14,239 nucleotides of DNA, taken from assembly GCA_036558905.1 (NCBI GenBank), contig DATBER010000173.1:1-14239 (forward strand). The letters are read 5' to 3'. Below, piece after piece: positions 7,547 through 12,828 of this stretch. The position numbers and the translations under genes were made by a program. Position 1 is the stretch's first letter; each line of letters opens with the position of its first letter. The notes below the pieces were generated by a model, which ran no database searches, had not been told where the DNA came from, and saw only the letters and a list, made by a program, of their open reading frames with translations. The DNA is from DASXRA01 sp036558905 (GTDB lineage Bacteria > Actinomycetota > Actinomycetes > Mycobacteriales > Jatrophihabitantaceae).

Positions 7547-8496
7547 GCCGCAACCTCCTCGGGGTCGGTGTGCCGGCCGGTGAGGGTGAAGAAGACCTCG
7601 TCCAGGCTCGGCAGGTGCAGGGACAGTTCGGTGACCGATATGCCGGCCGCGGACAGGCGCGACACGGCGGCGGCCAGGGCCTCGTCGCCCTTGACCGGGA
7701 CGCTCAGCACGCCCCGTCCGGGCGACTCGGGCGCGGCCTCGGCGATCGCGTCCAGAATGGTGCGGACCTCGTCGAGCCGATCCGGATCGGACGGGCGCAC
7801 CTCCAGGCGCTGCCCGCCGACGATCCGCTTCAGGCCGTCCGGGGTGTCGTGGGCGATGACCTGGCCGTGGTCGATCACGGTGATCTCGTCGGCCAGGGCG
7901 TCCGCCTCCTCGAGGTACTGCGTGGTGAGCAGCACCGTCGAGCCCTCCGTGACGAGGCTGCGCACGACGTCCCACATGTCCTCGCGCTTGGCCGGGTCCA
8001 GGCCGGTGGTCGGCTCGTCCAGGAAGATGACGGCCGGCCGGCCGACCAGCGATGCGGCCAGGTCCAGGCGCCGACGCATGCCGCCGGAGTAGGTCTTGGC
8101 CGGACGGGCGGCGGCCTCGGTCAGGTCGAACCACTCGAGCAACTCCCGGGCCCGGGCCTTGGCCTGGGGAGTGGGCAGGTTGAGCAGCTGACCGATCAGG
8201 ACCAGGTTCTGGGTGCCGGTCAGGTCCTCGTCCACGGACGCGTACTGGCCGGTGAGCCCGACGTTCTGGCGCACCTTCTGGGCGTCGCGCACGACGTCGA
8301 AGCCGGCGACCCGGGCGGTACCCGCGTCGGCCCGCAGCAGCGTCGCGAGGATGCGGACCGCGGTGGTCTTGCCGGCGCCGTTCGGACCCAGGACACCGAG
8401 CACGGTGCCCTCCCGGGTGGCGAGGTCGATGCCGGCGAGGGCTTGCGTGTCTCCGAAGCGCTTTGTGAGCCCTTCGGCTTCGATGGCGTATGTCAT
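7543..8496 (-). CDS. ABC exporter ATP-binding protein, DrrA-like
   Basis: The 317-residue ATPase energises the permease downstream. Motifs are Walker A GPNGAGKTT at 37-45, the Q-loop in VGLTGQYASVDEDLTG (Q84), signature YSGGMRRRLDLA at 136-147 and Walker B VIFLDEPTTGLD at 156-167. The usual H-loop histidine is Gln (Q192 in LTTQYLEEAD), as in DrrA-family proteins. The C-terminal ~100 residues hold the DrrA-type extension (VPVKGDEALAAAVSRL, LHLPSLDEVFFTLTG). The ATG at 8496 gives the standard MTYAIEAEGLTKRFG start. A longer frame to 8619 merely translates a tandem DNA repeat and is rejected. The 216-bp region upstream holds the heptamer array and the right palindrome, and is shared with rph. 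Confidence 0.94.
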   Translation of the reverse strand: MTYAIEAEGLTKRFGDTQALAGIDLATREGTVLGVLGPNGAGKTTAVRILATLLRADAGTARVAGFDVVRDAQKVRQNVGLTGQYASVDEDLTGTQNLVLIGQLLNLPTPQAKARARELLEWFDLTEAAARPAKTYSGGMRRRLDLAASLVGRPAVIFLDEPTTGLDPAKREDMWDVVRSLVTEGSTVLLTTQYLEEADALADEITVIDHGQVIAHDTPDGLKRIVGGQRLEVRPSDPDRLDEVRTILDAIAEAAPESPGRGVLSVPVKGDEALAAAVSRLSAAGISVTELSLHLPSLDEVFFTLTGRHTDPEEVAA

Positions 8497-8518
8497 GGCC
8501 AGGATGTTCCGGGGCCGG

Positions 8519-8630
8519 GCTGGCAGCGGCCGCACACCCGGCTGACACGCGCTGACACGGGCTGGCACGGGCTGGCACGGGCTGGCACGGGCTGGCACGG
8601 GCTGGCACGTCGCTGGCACCGCGCTGACAT
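8519..8630. repeat. Tandem GCTGRCA heptamer array with 10-11 bp period
   Basis: Units start at 8541, 8551, 8561, 8571, 8581, 8591, 8601, 8612 and 8623, with a further isolated GCTGGCA at 8519, 22 bp before the first. Steps are six of 10 bp, then two of 11 bp. The core is GCTGACA at the edges (8541, 8551, 8623) and GCTGGCA in the middle; the commonest full unit is GCTGGCACGG. The period is about one helical turn, so all units face the same side of the DNA. It lies 23 bp or more upstream of the exporter ATPase start and directly abuts the right palindrome. A multi-site operator or a length-variable repeat are the main readings. Confidence 0.93.
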
Positions 8631-8680
8631 CCGGTTTTGGTCACCCGGTCTCATATAACCGGCCCGGTGACCAAAACCGG
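8631..8680. repeat. 46-bp near-palindrome, right copy (inverted relative to left copy)
   Basis: The arms CCGGTTTTGGTCACC (8631-8645) and GGTGACCAAAACCGG (8666-8680) pair perfectly over 15 bp around a 20-nt loop containing CATATAA. The core 8633-8678 aligns better in reverse complement to the left copy (four differences in 46) than in direct orientation. Unlike the left copy it lies between divergent genes, so a terminator role is unlikely. The right arm reaches into the region where a -35 for rph would be expected. Confidence 0.9.
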
Positions 8681-8699
8681 GGGCGTCCGGGTGGGCGGA

Positions 8700-8705
8700 T
8701 ACGCT
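8700..8705 (+). promoter_or_regulatory. Candidate -10 element for rph
   Basis: TACGCT matches TANNNT and ends 7 nt before the rph ATG at 8713. No Shine-Dalgarno sequence is seen, so the mRNA may be leaderless. The right palindrome ends 19 bp upstream, where bound protein could affect RNA polymerase. Confidence 0.4.
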
Positions 8706-8712
8706 GCCAGGC

Positions 8713-9432
8713 ATGTCACGTCCCGATGGCCGCGCGCCCGACCAGCTCCGCCCCGTCACGATCACCCGCGACTGGCAGAAGTACGCCGAGGGCTCGGCCC
8801 TGATCGAGTTCGGGGAGACAAAGGTGCTGTGCGCCGCCTCGGTGGTCACCGGCGTGCCGCGCTGGCGCAAGGGCAGCGGCCTGGGCTGGGTCACCGCCGA
8901 GTACGCGATGCTGCCCCGGGCCACGCTCACCCGCAACGACCGCGAGTCGGTCAAGGGCCGCATCGGCGGGCGCACGCACGAGATCTCCCGGCTGATCGGC
9001 CGCTCGCTGCGGGCGGCCATCGACCTGTCAGCACTGGGCGAGAACTCCATCTCGATCGACTGCGACGTCCTGCAGGCGGACGGCGGCACCCGTACGGCGG
9101 CGATCACCGGGGCGTACGTGGCCCTGGTCGACGCCGTCCGGTGGCTGAAGGCCCAGGGCGCGCTGGCCCGACCCGACCCGATCGTCAACTCGCTGTCCGC
9201 CGTGTCGGTGGGCGTCATCGACGGCGAGCCCCGGCTGGACCTCATGTACAACGAGGACGTCAAGGCCGAGACGGACATGAACGTCGTCGTCACGGGTTCG
9301 GGGGAGTTCGTCGAGGTGCAGGGCACCGCCGAGGGCGCCCCGTTCCGGCGCGACGAGCTCGACGCCCTGCTCGACCTGGCCGTCGCCGGCTGCGCCCAGC
9401 TGGCCAAGCTGCAGACCGAGGCGCTGGGCTGA
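8713..9432 (+). CDS. rph: Ribonuclease PH
   Basis: The 239-residue phosphorolytic 3'-5' exoribonuclease trims tRNA 3' ends using inorganic phosphate and forms hexameric rings. Family signatures run throughout: MSRPDGRAPDQLRPVTITRD, GETKVLCAASV at 34-44, WVTAEYAMLPRAT at 59-71, GRIGGRTHEISRLIGRSLR at 82-100, DCDVLQADGGTRTAAITGAY at 116-135 including the phosphate-binding GGTR, and LDLMYNEDVKAETDMNVV at 175-192 with the acidic residues D182 and D188. Length is normal. rdgB starts 4 bp after its stop, so the two genes form an operon, as they do in many actinobacteria. Confidence 0.97.
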   Translation: MSRPDGRAPDQLRPVTITRDWQKYAEGSALIEFGETKVLCAASVVTGVPRWRKGSGLGWVTAEYAMLPRATLTRNDRESVKGRIGGRTHEISRLIGRSLRAAIDLSALGENSISIDCDVLQADGGTRTAAITGAYVALVDAVRWLKAQGALARPDPIVNSLSAVSVGVIDGEPRLDLMYNEDVKAETDMNVVVTGSGEFVEVQGTAEGAPFRRDELDALLDLAVAGCAQLAKLQTEALG

Positions 9433-9436
9433 CCGC

Positions 9437-10039
9437 GTGAAGCTGCTCCTCGCCACCCGCAACGCAAAGAAGCTGGACGAGCTGCGTCGCATCCTCGCGC
9501 CGTTGGTCGAGGTCGACGTGATCGGCCTGGACGACGTCCCGCCCTACGACGAGGTGCCCGAGACCGGCGATACCTTCGCCGACAACGCCCTGCTCAAGGC
9601 CCGCGAGGCGGCCGCGCACACCGGGCTGATCAGCGTGGCCGACGACTCCGGCATCGCGATCGACGCCCTCAACGGCATGCCCGGCGTGCTGTCGGCCCGC
9701 TGGGCGGGTACCCGCAAGGACGACGCGGCCAATCTGCAGCTCGTGCTCGAGCAGTTGGCCGACGTGCCCGACGACCGGCGCGGCGGGGCGTTCGTGTGCG
9801 CGGCCGCGCTCGTCACGCCGGACGGCGCGGAGACCGTCGTCGAGGGTCGTATGCCGGGCCACGTCATCCGCGAGCCGCGGGGCAGCAACGGTTTCGGCTA
9901 CGACCCGATCTTCGTCGCCGACGGCCACGACCTGACGAACGGCGAGCTGCCGCCGGCCGAGAAGGACGGGATCAGCCACCGGGGCAAGGCGTTGCGGGCG
10001 CTAGTTCCCCACATCGCCACCGCGTTCGGCCTCGGCTGA
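9437..10039 (+). CDS. rdgB: XTP/dITP pyrophosphatase (RdgB/HAM1 family)
   Basis: This 200-residue house-cleaning enzyme hydrolyses non-canonical purine triphosphates (dITP, XTP, ITP) to monophosphates, preventing their use in DNA and RNA. Motifs are LLATRNAKKLDEL at 3-15, ETGDTFADNALLKA at 42-54 (D49 where Glu is usual), the catalytic VADDSGI at 67-73, GVLSARWAG at 83-91, GSNGFGYDPIF at 149-159 and SHRGKAL at 180-186. The GTG start lies 4 bp after the rph stop. The last 39 bp overlap the 3' end of the convergent polymerase-domain gene, with no room for a terminator between them. Confidence 0.96.
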   Translation: MKLLLATRNAKKLDELRRILAPLVEVDVIGLDDVPPYDEVPETGDTFADNALLKAREAAAHTGLISVADDSGIAIDALNGMPGVLSARWAGTRKDDAANLQLVLEQLADVPDDRRGGAFVCAAALVTPDGAETVVEGRMPGHVIREPRGSNGFGYDPIFVADGHDLTNGELPPAEKDGISHRGKALRALVPHIATAFGLG

Positions 10040-10987
10040 CCGGCGGGCGCGGGCCCGGCGCTTGCCCTCGTGCATCGCCTGCACGCGTGCGATCGGTATC
10101 TCGCGGCCCTCGGCGATCAGCTCGGCCGGCAGCTCCTGCGGCTGCGGCATCAGCTCGTGCCACGGGTCGGCGTCGCCGAGCCGGTCCAGCGCGGTGTGCA
10201 CGGTGAAATCGCGCGGGGTCACGCCGTCCAGCTCGTCCCAGGCCAACGGGAACGACACCGGAACGCCCGGCCGCAGCCGCGGGCTGTAGGCGGCCACCAC
10301 GGTGGCCCCGCCGGCGCGCGTCGAGTCGAGGAACACCTTGCCGGCCCGCTCCTCGCGGACGAACGCCGTGGTGGCCAGCTCCGGGTCGAGGCGCTCGGCC
10401 CGGGCGGCCAGGGCGCGGGTCGCCGCCGCGACCTCCTCCGTCGTCGCCGGCCCGAGCGGCACGAACACGTGCACGCCCTTGGCGCCGCTCGTCTTGACCG
10501 CGCCGCTTAGGTCCAGTTCGGCGAGCGCCGCCCGCACGAGATGCGCGGCGTTGACGGCGAGATGGAAGGCGTCGCCCTCCGGCGGGTCGATGTCGAGTAC
10601 CAGGTAGCTCGGATGCTCGCGCTCGTCCACCGTGTACAGCGTGGGGTGGTATTCGACGGCGCGCTGGTTGGCGAACCACAGCAGCGTCCGCCGGTCGTTG
10701 CACAGGGCGTAGGACACGGTGCGCTTGGACGCCTCCGCCCACACCGGCACCGTCTGCACCCAGTCCGGCGTGTACTTGGGCAGGTTCTTCTGCATGAACG
10801 GGGCCTGTCCGCGCAGCACGCGGATCACCGACAGCGGCCGATCCCGCAACTCGGGCAGGATCCGCTCGTTCATCGCGTCCAGGTAGTCGACGAGATCCCG
10901 CTTGGTGGCCGCCGCCTCGTCGAACAGCGGCTGATCGAGGTTGGTCAGCTTGACGTCCGCGCGTACCTCGTCGGCACTCATAGGCAT
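10001..10987 (-). CDS. Stand-alone LigD-type polymerase domain (archaeo-eukaryotic primase fold)
   Basis: The 328-residue protein matches the polymerase module of bacterial NHEJ LigD without nuclease or ligase domains, like the stand-alone mycobacterial paralogues (Rv3730c type). It shows LTNLDQPLFDE near the start, RVLRGQAPFMQKNLPKYTPDW at 56-76 and the catalytic acidic pair in YLVLDIDPPEGD (D132, D134). Other landmarks are VKTSGAKGVHVFVPL at 164-178, FVREERAGKVFLD (D221) and AAYSPRLRPGVPVSFPLAWDE. Such enzymes add ribo- or deoxynucleotides during end joining or gap repair. The ATG at 10981 is an alternative start that fits the promoter spacing better; either gives an almost identical protein. 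No ku or ligase gene is visible nearby. The tail overlaps rdgB. Confidence 0.9.
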   Translation of the reverse strand: MPMSADEVRADVKLTNLDQPLFDEAAATKRDLVDYLDAMNERILPELRDRPLSVIRVLRGQAPFMQKNLPKYTPDWVQTVPVWAEASKRTVSYALCNDRRTLLWFANQRAVEYHPTLYTVDEREHPSYLVLDIDPPEGDAFHLAVNAAHLVRAALAELDLSGAVKTSGAKGVHVFVPLGPATTEEVAAATRALAARAERLDPELATTAFVREERAGKVFLDSTRAGGATVVAAYSPRLRPGVPVSFPLAWDELDGVTPRDFTVHTALDRLGDADPWHELMPQPQELPAELIAEGREIPIARVQAMHEGKRRARARRSAEAERGGDVGN

Positions 10988-10994
10988 TACGGTA
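10988..10994. promoter_or_regulatory. Shared bidirectional -10 for the polymerase-domain and GNAT genes
   Basis: The 7-bp TACGGTA reads as TACGGT (10988-10993) on the plus strand, 5 nt before the GNAT GTG, and as TACCGT (10994 down to 10989) on the minus strand, 7 nt before the ATG at 10981. Both match TANNNT and they share five bases. The proposed starts are 17 bp apart and neither gene has a Shine-Dalgarno sequence. No clear -35 on either side. Confidence 0.45.
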
Positions 10995-10998
10995 AGGC

Positions 10999-11577
10999 GT
11001 GCTGAGTGATCACGACGAAGCGTTCTCCTATGCCGATTCGTTGTTCGTGGGCGAGCGGGTGCGCCTGCGGGCCACGCTCGACACCGACCGGCCGGCCCTG
11101 GCCGCGGCCCTGATGGATCCGGCGATCCGCATCACCCAGTCGCGGACGGCGGCGCCGATGTCGGAGACAGCCGCGCGCGAGATGATCGCCGAGTGGTCGG
11201 CGAACAAGGGCGTCGACGTCGGGTTCTCGATCGAGACGCTCGGCGAGAGCCCGGAACTCGTCGGCCACACCGGGCTGTTCGGAATCGACGCCAAGGACCG
11301 AAGCGGCACGGTCGGCATCATGTTGCTGCGCGCCCACCTGGGCCGGGGCTACGGCACCGACGCCCTGCGGCTGCTGGTCGGCTACGGCTTCCGGGAGCTC
11401 GGCCTGCATCGCATCGACCTGGACGTCTACGGCTACAACGTCCGCGCCATCGCCTCGTACCGCAAGGTCGGCTTCGTCGAGGAAGGCCGCCAGCGCGAGG
11501 CCATCCGTCACGACGGCCAGTGGCACGACAACGTGCTAATGGCGATTCTCGAGCACGAATGGCGCGCGCAGCGCTAG
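10999..11577 (+). CDS. GNAT-family N-acetyltransferase (RimJ/RimL-like)
   Basis: The 192-residue GCN5-related acetyltransferase transfers acetyl from acetyl-CoA to an amine of unknown identity. It opens with GERVRLRATLDTDRPAL at 18-34, typical of the Rim-type group. It has the acetyl-CoA pyrophosphate loop AHLGRGYGTDAL at 112-123, then GYGFRELGLHRIDLDVYGYN at 128-147 and IASYRKVGFVEEGRQREAI at 151-169, and ends in a short DNVLMAILEHEW strand. RimJ/RimL relatives modify ribosomal-protein N termini, but this group also contains small-molecule acetylases. The GTG at 10999 is the only reasonable start. Its TAG stop shares a CTAG palindrome with the TAG stop of the convergent small-protein gene. 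Confidence 0.9.
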   Translation: MLSDHDEAFSYADSLFVGERVRLRATLDTDRPALAAALMDPAIRITQSRTAAPMSETAAREMIAEWSANKGVDVGFSIETLGESPELVGHTGLFGIDAKDRSGTVGIMLLRAHLGRGYGTDALRLLVGYGFRELGLHRIDLDVYGYNVRAIASYRKVGFVEEGRQREAIRHDGQWHDNVLMAILEHEWRAQR

Positions 11578-12032
11578 AGCGTTATCCAGCCCGTCTGTAC
11601 AACGACGCCCTCGGCCGTCCGGCAGTGCACGCGAAACGTCCCTTCCGGCGGAGGCACGGTGAAGTAGCCGACGTCGTTGACCGGCGCGGTGGTCGACGTC
11701 CCGTCGGCCAGCCGCACCTCCACCTCGCCGGCCTGCGGTGGAACGAGCTGCCCGTGCAGGGCGTCGCCGACTATCTCCAGCTCGATGGCCAGGTCGGTGG
11801 CGTCGAAGGTCAGGTACCGGGCGGCGGCCGATTCGGCCCGGGTGGCCGCACCGGCGAGTTCGTCACGGGCCGAGTCGTAGGTCAGCGCGGCCAGCTCGGC
11901 GTCGATGTCCCGCCAGGTGAAGCTGGCCTTCGCCGTCTCGACGAAACGGGCCGGCATGCTCTCCTCGCCGTCGAGCGCGACCCTGAGCGCGCTCAGCAGC
12001 TGATCGTCATCGTCCAACCACGCGCTGGTCAC
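11574..12032 (-). CDS. Small soluble protein of the sigma/CHAT locus, function unknown
   Basis: The 152-residue protein has no signal peptide or membrane segment. It seems to have two parts: a helical N-terminal region (about 10-72, including LLSALRVAL, RFVETAKASFTWRDIDAELAA and an Ala-rich stretch) and a beta-rich C-terminal region (about 73-152, YLTFDATDLAIELEIVG, GQLVPPQAGEVEVRLADG, VGYFTVPPPEGTFRVHC, VVQTGWITL) resembling a small Ig-like or carrier-type beta domain. From memory, similar proteins recur beside this type of sigma factor and CHAT protein in actinobacteria. The GTG at 12032 overlaps the sigma gene by 26 bp and follows GAGAGGGGGG, a strong ribosome-binding site, so translation is probably coupled. 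It could bind the sigma factor or be a CHAT target; neither is shown. Confidence 0.8.
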   Translation of the reverse strand: MTSAWLDDDDQLLSALRVALDGEESMPARFVETAKASFTWRDIDAELAALTYDSARDELAGAATRAESAAARYLTFDATDLAIELEIVGDALHGQLVPPQAGEVEVRLADGTSTTAPVNDVGYFTVPPPEGTFRVHCRTAEGVVVQTGWITL

Positions 12033-12630
12033 GACCGGCCCCCCTCTCGCCCGTGATCGCCGGTCCGTCGATCAACGCGAGCACGACCGGATTGCCCCGC
12101 AGCTGCTGCAGACAGCGGGCCCGCGAAGGCCCGATGCTGCCCACCGGGATGCTCAGGTCGGCGCTGATCTTGGCGTACGGATCGGGCGGGTCGCGCATCA
12201 GCATCGTGAGCAGCTGCCGGCAGCGCTCGTTGAGCTGGGCGAACGCGGTCCGCAGCGCCGAATCGCGCTCGTGATCGATCAGCCAGCGGTCGACCCGCGT
12301 GGTCTCCTCGTCGGCCGGCACGTCGATGTCCGGCTGGCCCAGCTGCTTCTCGTTCTGCCAGGTGATGCGTTGGACGCGCAGGCACTCGCGCCGGGTCGTC
12401 GTGGCCAGCCACCCGGGTAGGGCGGCCGGCTCGCGCAGCGACGGCAGGTACTCGACCAGGCGCAGCCAGACGTTCTGCCCCACGTCGTGCGCATCCATGT
12501 CGGAGAGCCGGAATCGCCGGCAGATCGACCAGACCAGCGGCGCGAAGCGGTCGACTATCTCGTTCCAGGCGGCCTGGTCCCCGTCGGAGGCACGCCCGAC
12601 CAGCGCGATGACGATCGGATCGTCGCGCAT
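12007..12630 (-). CDS. ECF-type RNA polymerase sigma factor
   Basis: The 207-residue sigma-70-family protein has region 2 at about 15-85 (DGDQAAWNEIVDRFAPLVW, DMDAHDVGQNVWLRLVEYL, LREPAALPGWLATTTRREC) and region 4 at about 122-178 (ALRTAFAQLNERCRQLLTML, YAKISADLSIPVGSIGPSRA, RCLQQLR). An acidic linker lies between them (DIDVPADEETTRVD). It would direct RNA polymerase to an unknown stress regulon. A tail of about 25 residues after region 4 (VVLALIDGPAITGERG) is partly encoded within the overlap with the next gene. The ATG at 12630 follows GGAG at a good distance; a longer in-frame start at 12735 adds unrelated Cys/Arg-rich sequence and is rejected. No transmembrane anti-sigma gene is adjacent, unlike classic ECF loci. 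Confidence 0.92.
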   Translation of the reverse strand: MRDDPIVIALVGRASDGDQAAWNEIVDRFAPLVWSICRRFRLSDMDAHDVGQNVWLRLVEYLPSLREPAALPGWLATTTRRECLRVQRITWQNEKQLGQPDIDVPADEETTRVDRWLIDHERDSALRTAFAQLNERCRQLLTMLMRDPPDPYAKISADLSIPVGSIGPSRARCLQQLRGNPVVLALIDGPAITGERGAGRDQRVVGR

Positions 12631-12828
12631 CGGACATCTCCTTCGGCGTGTCGACCAACGTGTCCCGCAAATCGTATGCCCAGTGCTGGCACACGATCGG
12701 GAGTGTGGTGCTCGACATGCGCGACAGCCCTCCATAGCCGGTTGCCGAAACGGGTTCGGTCTGATGGAGAGCGGTGGAGCCGTTCTGATACGTAGAAGGT
12801 GCCAATTGGGTGCGGGCGGTAACCCGAG
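12631..12828 (-). promoter_or_regulatory. Intergenic region upstream of the sigma factor with a candidate -10
   Basis: This is a 198-bp gap between the CHAT stop and the sigma start, somewhat richer in A/T than the flanking genes. On the minus strand TACGAT (12676 down to 12671) fits TANNNT and would start RNA about 35 nt before the sigma ATG, leaving room for the GGAG ribosome-binding site. CACAC and GTGTG arms (12690-12707 region) form a short inverted repeat just upstream of it. No strong terminator for the CHAT gene was found. Whether CHAT and sigma are co-transcribed is open. Confidence 0.3.

Noticed and set aside
8497..8619. A 41-residue N-terminal extension of the exporter ATPase starting at 8619
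   Set aside because: It is only the in-frame translation of the 10-bp tandem repeat (CQPVPARASPCQPVPA type); ATPase homology begins at the ATG at 8496.
8541..8630. CRISPR-like array
   Set aside because: Repeats are 10-11 bp with no unique spacers, and no cas genes are present.
12685..12691. A GCTGGCA heptamer upstream of the sigma gene, as in the exporter array
   Set aside because: A single copy with no neighbour at 10-11 or 22 bp; a 7-bp match is expected by chance.
12631..12805. Upstream open frames reaching 12735 and 12805 before the sigma factor
   Set aside because: The first adds Cys/Arg-rich sequence unlike any sigma N terminus; the second runs out of frame through the sigma gene. 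The ATG at 12630 has a good ribosome-binding site and a natural start.
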